Shown piece after piece: positions 6,634 to 14,621 of a stretch of DNA of 28,251 nt. The position numbers were made by a program, and so were the translations under genes. The notes below the pieces were generated by a model, which searched no databases, was not told where the DNA came from, and was given only the letters and a program-made list of their open reading frames with translations. Source of the stretch: CAZQYB01 sp964582985 (GTDB lineage Bacteria > Planctomycetota > Phycisphaerae > Sedimentisphaerales > Anaerobacaceae). The stretch spans positions 1 to 28,251 of the forward strand of contig CAZOUM010000041.1 in assembly GCA_964582985.1 (NCBI GenBank), read 5' to 3'. Numbering within the stretch: the first letter of the stretch is position 1; every line of letters begins with the position of its first letter.

Positions 6634-9354
6634 GTGCTAAGTGCAAGGCAGGTCAGAAGCGGCTTTATAGATTTTTTCAAAGACAGGGACCACGAGTTTG
6701 TCCCCAGCTCGCCGATTGTCCCCGCCGATGACCAGAGCCTGCTTTTCGCCAATGCGGGAATGAATCAGTTCAAGGATATCTTTGTCGGACTGGTGTCCCC
6801 TGACTACAAACGTGCGGTCAACAGTCAAAAATGTCTGCGCGTAAGCGGCAAGCACAACGACCTTGAAGAAGTCGGCAAAGACACTTATCACCACACCTTT
6901 TTCGAGATGCTGGGCAATTGGTCGTTCAATGATTATTTCAAGGCCGAAGCCATTGCCTGGGCCTGGGAGCTTCTCACGAAAGTCTGGGGCATCGAGCCCG
7001 ACAGACTCTGGGCGACCGTTTTTGCCGGCGCTAAAGACGATAACCTGCCCAGAGACGACGAAGCCGAAAAGCTCTGGACCAAAGTCACTTCGATAGCCGC
7101 CAATCAGGTCTTGGCATTTGGCAAAAAAGATAACTTCTGGGAAATGGCAGCTACAGGTCCCTGCGGACCCTGCAGCGAAATTCATATCGACCTTGGGCCT
7201 GAGATGTGTGATAAGAAGCAGGCCAAAGGTCACAAGTGCGGCGTCAATGCCGGCTGCAGCCGGTTCGTCGAACTTTGGAATCTGGTCTTTATACAATACA
7301 ATCGCAGCGAGCAAGGCAAGCTCGTCGAGTTAGGCGCCAAGTACGTCGATACCGGCGCCGGTCTCGAAAGAATAACCGCGGTATTGCAGAACAAGAAAAG
7401 CAATTATGATACAGACCTGTTTATGTCGGTCATCAATGCCATCTCCGACATAACCGGCCATAAGTATACCTCGCAACTTGGAAATGTCACCGATAACGCA
7501 TTTAGAGTTATCTCCGACCATATTCGCTCACTGGTTCTTGCGATAACCGATGGCGCGACCCCCTCCAACGAAGGCCGCGGTTATGTCATCCGCCGAATAC
7601 TTCGCCGCGCTTCGAGGTTCGGCAGAGAGCTGCAAATGCACGAGCCGTTTATGTACAAGCTTGTGCCCGTGGTTGTCGATTCGTTAAGCGATGCGTTTGG
7701 CGAAATAAAGGCAAGGGCTAATTTCGTTTCAACTGTTATCGAATCTGAAGAGGAAAGCTTCGGCAGAACGCTCGATAGAGGCATTGAAATCTTCAATGCA
7801 GCAGCGAATAGGGCAGAAAAAATAAAGCAGAGAACCATCAGCGGCGAGGACGCCTTCCAGCTCTACGATACTTACGGCTTCCCGCTTGACTTGACCCAGC
7901 TTATGGCCGAAGAGCACAGCCTGAAAGTCGATACTGCAAAATTTGACGAGCTGATGGAAGAGCAAAGACGGCGCGCAAGAGCAGCACAAAAGAGTGATTC
8001 GCTGATGATGGCCCTGGTCGATACCGAACTGCCGGTTACTGAAGACTTGCATAAATATCACACCGATGCGTGCGAGAGCAAAATAGTCGGCTTCATCGAC
8101 AACGAAGGCTTCAAAAATAAGGGTAGGTTCGAGGCCGATGCGCAAGTCGGCATTGTTCTGGACAAAACCTGTTTCTATGCCGAAGCAGGCGGCCAGGTCG
8201 GCGATTGCGGCCATTTTGAGTCGGACCAAAGCCAGTTTATGGTGGACAACACAACCAGAATAGCCAACTGCATCATTCACCAAGGCCGGGTCGTCGAGGG
8301 GACATTTTCCGTCGGCGATAACGTAAAGGCAATCGTCAGCAAAGACAGGGACGCCACAAAGAAAAATCACACCGCCACCCACCTGCTTCAGTGGGCCCTG
8401 CAGCACGTAGTCGACAAATCGGTGGCACAGCAGGGCAGCCTCGTCGGCCCCGACTATCTGCGATTTGACTTTACGTGCCCCAGGTCTTTGACCGCAGACC
8501 AGATAAAAAACGTCGAGCGCCTGGTCAGGGAAAAAATAGCAGAGGATTTGCCCGTTACCTGTGTGACAATGCCCAGAGACCAGGCGGAAAAACTCGGCGC
8601 AATGGCATTGTTCGGCGAAAAGTACGGAAATGAAGTTCGCGTAGTGGCTATTGGTGTTGATAGTAATGACACGCTCAAAGATGCTTTCAGCCGAGAGTTT
8701 TGCGGCGGTACGCACGTCGGCAGAATTGGCTCTATCGGCGGCTTCAAGATAATAAAGGAAGAGAGCATCTCCGCCGGCGTCCGCAGAATTACCGCGCTTA
8801 CCGGACAGGGCCTAACAAATTATCTTGAACAGAGAAGCCAGATTGTTGATTGGCTTTCTAATATGCTAAAGGCTACCGCCGAAGATTTGGTAGAAAGAGT
8901 CGGCAATCTAATCAAGGAAAATAAAAAACTCGCCAAGCAGCTCAAATCGGCCTCCAGGCAAAAGGGCAGTGACATTATAGATGAAGCAAAACAGCTTCTG
9001 GAAAAATGTGAAAAAATCGGCCAAGCGTCTGTAATCATCGGTCGCCTTTCGCCAACTCCCGTTGAACAGGCCCGTGCTGCTATTGATATGCTCAAGAAAA
9101 AGGCGAAATCTACGGTTATAGTGCTGGGGTTCGCTGATGGCGATAAGGTAACATTGCTGGCAGGTGTCACCAACGATTTAATCAAAAAGGGCATAAAAGC
9201 CGGTGACATAGTCAAACAAATCGCGCCGATTGTTGATGGCGGCGGCGGCGGCAGGGACCAGATGGCACAGGCCGGCGGAAAAAAACCTGAAAAAATAGAC
9301 GACGCCCTTGCTAAAGCCGGCGAGTTAATAAAACAAAAATTAGCAGGTGGCTAA
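6634..9354 (+). CDS. alaS: Alanyl-tRNA synthetase
   Basis: A 906-aa class II synthetase that charges and proofreads tRNA-Ala. I start it at GTG 6634, with AGGAAAG 6-8 bases upstream; the protein then opens VLSARQVRSGFIDFF, matching the normal AlaRS N-terminus. The in-frame TTG at 6586 lies inside recA and would add residues no AlaRS has. Catalytic motif 2 surroundings (HHTFFEMLGNWSFNDYF), the editing site HTATH at 579-583 with CGGTH at 690-694 (zinc ligands), and the C-terminal DGGGGGRDQMAQAGG segment are all present. It follows recA closely and is probably in the same transcript. Confidence 0.97.
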   Translation: MLSARQVRSGFIDFFKDRDHEFVPSSPIVPADDQSLLFANAGMNQFKDIFVGLVSPDYKRAVNSQKCLRVSGKHNDLEEVGKDTYHHTFFEMLGNWSFNDYFKAEAIAWAWELLTKVWGIEPDRLWATVFAGAKDDNLPRDDEAEKLWTKVTSIAANQVLAFGKKDNFWEMAATGPCGPCSEIHIDLGPEMCDKKQAKGHKCGVNAGCSRFVELWNLVFIQYNRSEQGKLVELGAKYVDTGAGLERITAVLQNKKSNYDTDLFMSVINAISDITGHKYTSQLGNVTDNAFRVISDHIRSLVLAITDGATPSNEGRGYVIRRILRRASRFGRELQMHEPFMYKLVPVVVDSLSDAFGEIKARANFVSTVIESEEESFGRTLDRGIEIFNAAANRAEKIKQRTISGEDAFQLYDTYGFPLDLTQLMAEEHSLKVDTAKFDELMEEQRRRARAAQKSDSLMMALVDTELPVTEDLHKYHTDACESKIVGFIDNEGFKNKGRFEADAQVGIVLDKTCFYAEAGGQVGDCGHFESDQSQFMVDNTTRIANCIIHQGRVVEGTFSVGDNVKAIVSKDRDATKKNHTATHLLQWALQHVVDKSVAQQGSLVGPDYLRFDFTCPRSLTADQIKNVERLVREKIAEDLPVTCVTMPRDQAEKLGAMALFGEKYGNEVRVVAIGVDSNDTLKDAFSREFCGGTHVGRIGSIGGFKIIKEESISAGVRRITALTGQGLTNYLEQRSQIVDWLSNMLKATAEDLVERVGNLIKENKKLAKQLKSASRQKGSDIIDEAKQLLEKCEKIGQASVIIGRLSPTPVEQARAAIDMLKKKAKSTVIVLGFADGDKVTLLAGVTNDLIKKGIKAGDIVKQIAPIVDGGGGGRDQMAQAGGKKPEKIDDALAKAGELIKQKLAGG

Positions 9355-9395
9355 TCAATCCTCCCAACTTCAAAAGCATTTGATAGGGCTGGGCT

Positions 9396-10439
9396 GTGAA
9401 TGAGTCAGAGATAAGTCAGGAGTCCGGCGGTTCTGTAATCAGGTTTCACTGCAAACATTGCCGGCAGAAAATCCGTGTTCCAAAAATCCACGCCGGCAAA
9501 AAAACAAAATGTCCAAAATGTAAAAATATGGTTGTTGTCCCGAAAGCGGAAAGCACAGGCGCTGTCGCACCTCAAGCCGCTCACAGTGATTCGACAGGCG
9601 CCTCGAAAGACGCCGCTTTTGCCTTGACGTTTCTCGATATTCCGCAGGAGGACAAAGACGCTGACCAACGCACACTGCCGGATAGAACTGCTGAAGACCT
9701 GTTGGAGCTTGAGCAGGAAATAAAAACCGACGAAGCCGAGCCTGTTCCCAAACGTAAGCTGCCCTGGCCTATCGATATATTCCTCTATCCAATAAGCACA
9801 CCCGGCCTGACGATTCTCGCAATTATTGTTGTAATAACGTTGCTGATTGATTTTGTCACTACACTGTTCGGTCCGTTTGGCCTTTTCATATGGGCCCTGG
9901 GTTTAGTACCAAACGTTGTACTTTTTCTGTATATGTATTGGTATCTGTGCCGGTGTATCCATGACAGTGCTGAAGGCGGCCTGCGGGCCCCCGATGTCCT
10001 CGTTAATGCCCCAAGCCTGGGCGATATGGGCTGGCAAACAATAAGAATAGCCGGTTGTCTGGCCTTTTTCTGCGCGCCTGTCTGGTTCTACCATCGGCAT
10101 ATCGAAAGAACGGACATAGTCTTCTGGTTCTTGCTGGCCTATGCTGCTTTCTTTTTTCCGATGGGCTTGTTGGCCGTCATTATGTTCGATTCTTTTGCCG
10201 GCCTGAATCCTCTTTTGCTCATCGGCTCGATATTCAGCACGTTTTTTCAATATTGCGGCCTCGTTCTGCCCTTTTGCATCTTTGGCTATTCGTTTACCAA
10301 AATCCTCCCGGCTTTCTCCGGGTCAGGGTTCTTAAACTACATCGCTTTTACACTAATCATCTACCTTACAATGGTCGCAGCTCATCTCCTGGGCCGGTTC
10401 TACTGGCGATACAAGGAAAAGCTCTACTGGGAAGTGTAG
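9396..10439 (+). CDS. Zinc-ribbon multi-pass membrane protein of unknown function
   Basis: A 347-aa protein starting at GTG 9396. Residues 19-42 form a zinc ribbon (CKHC...CPKC with 16 residues between the pairs), a soluble N-terminal module common in planctomycete proteins. A Thr/Glu-rich linker follows, then about six hydrophobic helices between residues 130 and 340. No catalytic motif is visible. It lies 41 bases after alaS on the same strand and may be the last gene of that transcript. Function is unknown; the architecture is a metal-binding cytoplasmic head on an integral membrane body. Confidence 0.8.
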   Translation: MNESEISQESGGSVIRFHCKHCRQKIRVPKIHAGKKTKCPKCKNMVVVPKAESTGAVAPQAAHSDSTGASKDAAFALTFLDIPQEDKDADQRTLPDRTAEDLLELEQEIKTDEAEPVPKRKLPWPIDIFLYPISTPGLTILAIIVVITLLIDFVTTLFGPFGLFIWALGLVPNVVLFLYMYWYLCRCIHDSAEGGLRAPDVLVNAPSLGDMGWQTIRIAGCLAFFCAPVWFYHRHIERTDIVFWFLLAYAAFFFPMGLLAVIMFDSFAGLNPLLLIGSIFSTFFQYCGLVLPFCIFGYSFTKILPAFSGSGFLNYIAFTLIIYLTMVAAHLLGRFYWRYKEKLYWEV

Positions 10440-10453
10440 CCGCACAATATGTC

Positions 10454-10548
10454 ATTCCCGCGCAAGCTTGCCCCTACCTGATTGGGGGGGCGGGAATCTA
10501 TTGTGCCATCATTTTTTGATTCCTGTCACCTGCTTTCGCAGGTACAGG
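10454..10548. repeat. Two intergenic palindromes (REP-like)
   Basis: Between the convergent genes there are two inverted repeats. The first pairs ATTCCCGC (10454-10461) with GCGGGAAT (10490-10497), around a loop containing a G-run. The second is a tight hairpin of CCTGT-C-ACCTGC (10522-10533) and GCAGGTACAGG (10538-10548), with a TTTC loop and one bulged C. The first resembles the dispersed ATTCCCGC...GCGGGAAT palindromes I recall from many environmental genomes. They may also help terminate transcription, but no T-run follows. Confidence 0.5.
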
Positions 10549-10588
10549 CCTTACGCAAATGGCGATTATGTAGCCTGTCGTGACAGCC

Positions 10589-11905
10589 CTAACCCTGCTG
10601 GGCTTTCAGCCGAATTTTAATGCTTTTTGCATGCGCATCGAGGCCTTCAACCTCCGCCAGACGAATAATATCCTCGGCACTTTCAGCTAATTTCTTTTTG
10701 TCGTATTCGATTATACTCGTTGACTTGATAAAGTCGTTTGAGCTTAATGCACTAAAGAATCTTGCACTTGTGCCGGTAGGTAATGTGTGACTCGGCCCCG
10801 CCCAGTAATCTCCAACTGCCACAGGACTGTAATCACCTATAAATATCGCACCGGCATTCTCAATCCTGTCAGCGATTCTCTTGCTTTCATCACCGCATTG
10901 AATCTCCAAGTGCTCCGCCGCAAAAAGATTTGAATAGTTGATTACATCTGCCATACCGTCAAATACAACAATACCACCAAAGGCCTCAAGGCACTTTATC
11001 GTTTCTTCTGCACGGTCCAATTGACTTACCTGTTTTTTAAGTTCTGCGAGCACTTTTTCTGCTAACTTCCCTGAGTCGGTAAACATGACCGCGCTGCCGG
11101 GCGCGTGTTCCGCCTGGCTCAGCATATCGGCTGCTACCCAGGCAGGATTGGCTTTGTCGTTTGCAATTATTAACACTTCACTCGGCCCTGCTATCGAATC
11201 GATGCCAACAAGCCCAAGCACCTTCTTCTTTGCCATCTGCACCCATCGATTGCCTGGCCCGACAATCTTATCAACATTGGGTTTAATCTTTTCAGTTCCC
11301 TTCGCTAAAGCCATCACAGCCTGAGCTCCACCGATTCGATAGACTTCGTCAATTCCAAGTTCACAGCATGTCGCCAAAATCACGGGGTGGATACTCCCTT
11401 TGTGTCTCGGCGGGGAAACCACGACGATTTCTTTTACGCCCGCGACCTGCGCGGGTACCGCTGTCATTATCACGGTAGAAGGCAAAGGCGCCGATGCACC
11501 CGGCACACAAATTCCAATTCGTTTTATGGGAGTGTATTTTATTCCAGGATGCTTTTTGCTGCCGATGAAAATTTCCGTTTGATATTTCCTTACATTTTCA
11601 ATCGCCTGCCGAATCGATTTGAGAAGCCCTGATTCAATTTCCTTATGCGCTTCTTCCAGGGCTTCCTTAGAAACCCGGAATTCCTCCGGGGTCAACTTGA
11701 CCCCGTCAAACTTTTCCGTAAATTCCGCGACGGCTTCGTCACCTCTTTTGCTGACCCCCTCCAAAATAAAATCTAATTGTTTGTCCTCCTCGCTGCCACA
11801 ATCAAAGTGCGTAGCTTCAAATACTCGTGCACGCATCTTCGTTAATCTGTCCACGAAATCCGGCTGCGATGCTGAAATGAGGATTTGGTCGAGTTCGTCT
11901 GTCAT
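10589..11905 (-). CDS. hisD: Histidinol dehydrogenase
   Basis: A 438-aa enzyme for the last two steps of histidine synthesis, oxidising L-histidinol to L-histidine with two NAD+. Family features are GPGNRWVQMAKK, GPSEVLIIAND, the zinc-ligand segment SQAEHAPGS, the catalytic Glu-His in AAEHLE and the C-terminal DYWAGPSHTLPTG. It starts at ATG 11905; the upstream DNA is a run of AAACTTAAAACTT-like repeats with no clear ribosome site. No other his gene is in the window. It is the last gene of the minus-strand cluster, 41 bases after the two-domain secreted protein. Confidence 0.96.
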   Translation of the reverse strand: MTDELDQILISASQPDFVDRLTKMRARVFEATHFDCGSEEDKQLDFILEGVSKRGDEAVAEFTEKFDGVKLTPEEFRVSKEALEEAHKEIESGLLKSIRQAIENVRKYQTEIFIGSKKHPGIKYTPIKRIGICVPGASAPLPSTVIMTAVPAQVAGVKEIVVVSPPRHKGSIHPVILATCCELGIDEVYRIGGAQAVMALAKGTEKIKPNVDKIVGPGNRWVQMAKKKVLGLVGIDSIAGPSEVLIIANDKANPAWVAADMLSQAEHAPGSAVMFTDSGKLAEKVLAELKKQVSQLDRAEETIKCLEAFGGIVVFDGMADVINYSNLFAAEHLEIQCGDESKRIADRIENAGAIFIGDYSPVAVGDYWAGPSHTLPTGTSARFFSALSSNDFIKSTSIIEYDKKKLAESAEDIIRLAEVEGLDAHAKSIKIRLKAQQG

Positions 11906-11946
11906 GAAAGTTTTTAGTTTTAAGTTTTAAGTTTCGAGCTTTCTTG

Positions 11947-12891
11947 TTATCTGCCGAAGTTCCCGTAGCTGTAAACCCGGACTGCCCGTTCCAGCAGCAA
12001 ATATTCTTTGCCTTTATATCTCGTCACAATCCCTGCTATTCTTAGTCGCACGGCGTCCAGCTCCTCCGATTGCAACTGCTCAGTTCGTTCCAACGCGTAG
12101 CACGGCAGTAACCGCAAAGACCACTGCTCGACCTTTCGCCCGAGAGCGTCAAAGCCGAATACAGATAGGCCTTTGTCCTGTTCGAGTAAAAAACCGGTTC
12201 TGTCAGCTAAAATAGTGTCACGCTTGAACGGTGCACGCTTCGGCTCTTTAGTGACTATATCTTTCACCTCCTCGCTGTCCCTGCGCCTCACCGTCTCTTT
12301 TCGCCTGCGCTCGGCGACCTCGTCAATCCTTTGGCTTGGACCTAATTTATCATCGGGGTCAAAGAACCGTGGTTTACGTACTATCTCTTCACTTTCTCCG
12401 GAACGATTAGGCTCCGAAACCCCTTTTGTTGGGACACTATTTGGGCTCTCCGCCGGCTGACCCTCTTTCGGCTCCTCTTGTGCTTTTTGTAATGTCGGCA
12501 GCCCCGCCTTACTTGTCTTGGTGAGCGATAAAAAATAAATTGGGAATATGAAATTCCTGCCCTTGTACTTTGTGACTCTGCCCCAGAGTTTATAGTTTTT
12601 GCCCAGGTGTTTCTCGGTCTCTGTTATCATTTTCTCCAGCGTTGACGACGGCAGCAGTTCCAGACTTGTCCCCGCACTTACTCGGCCAATACCGTCATTT
12701 ACGTCCGAGCCGAACTCAAAGAACCATATATCCGCGGCTTCGTTGCTGTCGTTCCTGGTTAATTTGCCGTCGACACTTACCAGACCAAACCCATCCCGCA
12801 GCAGCGAGTTGCCGGCCGTCTCTGCGCCGAATACCGACGCTATTACGACAACGTTTACAAGAACACCCCAAATTGTGAATCGCTTGCCCAT
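11947..12891 (-). CDS. Secreted protein with two copies of an unrecognised domain
   Basis: A 314-aa protein from ATG 12891. Residues 1-23 form a signal peptide (Lys-Arg, then a hydrophobic core ending in FGA). An in-frame GTG at 12903, overlapping the upstream stop by 4 bases, would add four residues. I see an internal duplication: domain A (about 32-123) and domain B (about 229-307) share the order D-x-x-GF, a Trp followed by hydrophobics, L-x-LLP, then GRVTKYKGRNF in A and GIVTRYKGKEY in B, each ending in a beta-rich tail. The linker (124-228) is charged, Pro/Glu/Arg-rich and probably disordered. I do not recognise the domain; a small beta-barrel is a guess. Its start abuts the LOG gene, so it is probably in an operon with the radical SAM gene. 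Confidence 0.75.
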   Translation of the reverse strand: MGKRFTIWGVLVNVVVIASVFGAETAGNSLLRDGFGLVSVDGKLTRNDSNEAADIWFFEFGSDVNDGIGRVSAGTSLELLPSSTLEKMITETEKHLGKNYKLWGRVTKYKGRNFIFPIYFLSLTKTSKAGLPTLQKAQEEPKEGQPAESPNSVPTKGVSEPNRSGESEEIVRKPRFFDPDDKLGPSQRIDEVAERRRKETVRRRDSEEVKDIVTKEPKRAPFKRDTILADRTGFLLEQDKGLSVFGFDALGRKVEQWSLRLLPCYALERTEQLQSEELDAVRLRIAGIVTRYKGKEYLLLERAVRVYSYGNFGR

Positions 12892-12899
12892 ATCAACAA

Positions 12900-13427
12900 T
12901 CACGCGTCACTAATCAGTTCTACAACCTGCTCCGGCTTATCTGCCTGATGTATATATCGGCTGCTGCCGGGGTCATCAATTGCTATTAAATCAATCAGCG
13001 GCTTCCAGTATTCGCCTACAAGTATAATCGGTTTCTGCTCGTCCAGAAAGCCCTTGTTTTTCAATTCCCAGACCTTAGCCAATTCCAACAGCGTCCCTGT
13101 CCCACCCGGCAGGACCACATAAACCTGCCCCAGTTTCGTCAACGTATCAAGCCGCTCATCCAGCGAATCCGTAACAATTTCACGGCTAATATATTCATTG
13201 CGCACTCCTGCAAATATCGAACAGGTAACGCCGACACTTTTACCGCCCACCTCGTCCGCCCCTTTGGCCGCCGCCAACATTGTGCCCCCATATCCGCCAT
13301 TAGCGATGGTAAAACCCGCTTCACCCAGCACTTTACCAAGCTCATAGGCCAATTCATATGCCGCGTCGCCCGCCTTTGCCCTCCCCGTCCCGAAAATCGT
13401 TATCGTTTTTTGCTCATGTCGGCCCAT
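12900..13427 (-). CDS. LOG-family (lysine decarboxylase-like Rossmann) protein
   Basis: A 175-aa protein starting at ATG 13427 (MGRHEQKTITIFGTG). An upstream extension in the same frame lies wholly inside the radical SAM gene and is not credible. It has the LOG-family nucleotide-binding pattern: ANGGYGGTMLAAAKGA near residue 45 and the signature PGGTGTLLE. Members with known activity are cytokinin-riboside 5'-monophosphate phosphoribohydrolases or related nucleotide hydrolases; the substrate here is unknown. The start overlaps the end of the radical SAM gene by 14 bases, which suggests translational coupling. The stop overlaps or abuts the start of the secreted two-domain protein. Confidence 0.85.
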   Translation of the reverse strand: MGRHEQKTITIFGTGRAKAGDAAYELAYELGKVLGEAGFTIANGGYGGTMLAAAKGADEVGGKSVGVTCSIFAGVRNEYISREIVTDSLDERLDTLTKLGQVYVVLPGGTGTLLELAKVWELKNKGFLDEQKPIILVGEYWKPLIDLIAIDDPGSSRYIHQADKPEQVVELISDA

Positions 13428-14520
13428 AATTCTTACTACGATAAATATCCTCGCAGTATTTTGCAACAAAAAGCCTCTCCAGGTCGGCCTTGCTGTCATA
13501 TACTACTTTGCTGTTAGAATCTCCAAAGTGCGTTGCCAGTGTTTTAGCTGGAACGGAATAAATGGTTTCCAGTCCGAGTGTATGGTTCTGCTCAAAATTA
13601 TCAAATATCTCTTCTACCGTGTCTTTTTTCAAGTTACCCAGTTTCCACCACGGTTCGACGGAGCCGATATTTGAGAAAACGTCCCAGTTGTAGTTAATCA
13701 AAAACCACAAGACCTCAGGATACCGATATGCGTACGGGTACGTTTCGTCTTCACCTAAAATTCTTGAAATCAATTCTCGCTCTGTGTGCCAGAGCGTTTC
13801 TTTTTTGAAATGCTTTTTGCACGCATTTATCAATTCTGCCGGGATTGATTTTGTCTCCTCTATAGTTGGCCGAAGATACTCAATTCTCCTTGCCTCCCCG
13901 TCTGGGCTCGGTGTATGCAGAAAAACCACAAAGTCCTCGCCCAAGGATTTAACCCTGTCTCTTAACTTTAACTGGTCAATGACCTTGAGTAGCTGACCAA
14001 TCTCTGGGATTATTTTCTTTGTTAAGAAAATCTGCCACCGAGGCTTCATACCAGCTTCTAAGAGACGCTCCGTGGCGACTAAGTTATCTTCAAACGCTCC
14101 TCTACGTCCATGGAACCAGTCGTTCGTTTCTTCCATACCAAAAAAGGTGACTTGGCACGTATCGGGTCCGACCTTCTTTGCCCATTTGGCGTAATTTTTG
14201 TCTCTGGCAAGTCGCCATACGCTCAAAAGTTCAAATCTTGCTGGTTCCCCATCACTTAGCTCGGCCTCAAGTTCGTAAAGCTGCCTGTAGTGTTCTGGAA
14301 AATCTGGCTCCCGAAACCAAGAACAGACTGTAAGCTTCTCGATAAATGGCGTTGTTTGCCCTTCTCTGATATAGTTTCTGAATAGCTGGGCTACCCACCG
14401 CAGATCCTCTTCGGACAGTTGTGTGCTGCCCCTGAAGCCAAGGTAACAATGGCGACATCGATTTGGGCAGCCGTGCATATCAAGCGCAACCGACATGTTC
14501 TTCGATTTGATTTCTGGCAT
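13414..14520 (-). CDS. Radical SAM protein of unknown function
   Basis: A 368-aa protein with the radical SAM [4Fe-4S] motif C18-x3-C22-x2-C25 (HGCPNRCRHCYLGF) close to the N-terminus. Such enzymes cleave S-adenosylmethionine to a 5'-deoxyadenosyl radical. The remainder looks like a TIM-barrel half (FFGMEETNDWFHG, then KPRWQIFLTKK). I see no second Cys cluster at the C-terminus, so no SPASM domain. AAAGG lies about 9 bases before the ATG. It overlaps the LOG gene by 14 bases. The substrate is unknown. Confidence 0.85.
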   Translation of the reverse strand: MPEIKSKNMSVALDMHGCPNRCRHCYLGFRGSTQLSEEDLRWVAQLFRNYIREGQTTPFIEKLTVCSWFREPDFPEHYRQLYELEAELSDGEPARFELLSVWRLARDKNYAKWAKKVGPDTCQVTFFGMEETNDWFHGRRGAFEDNLVATERLLEAGMKPRWQIFLTKKIIPEIGQLLKVIDQLKLRDRVKSLGEDFVVFLHTPSPDGEARRIEYLRPTIEETKSIPAELINACKKHFKKETLWHTERELISRILGEDETYPYAYRYPEVLWFLINYNWDVFSNIGSVEPWWKLGNLKKDTVEEIFDNFEQNHTLGLETIYSVPAKTLATHFGDSNSKVVYDSKADLERLFVAKYCEDIYRSKNYGPT

Positions 14521-14621
14521 GTAGCTAAGCCTTTGTTTGCCTTTTGCCTCAAGGCTGTCAATCGTGCAGCGCGCTATTGTATTTGTCCAGTTAGCACCAA
14601 GAGAATTCTCAGACGAAACTA

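Noticed and set aside
7729..8715. A 328-codon open frame on the minus strand within alaS
   Set aside because: It is antisense to a certain gene, has no domain pattern, and reflects codon bias of alaS.
10589..11905. A histidine operon around hisD
   Set aside because: No other his gene occurs in the window; the neighbours are unrelated.
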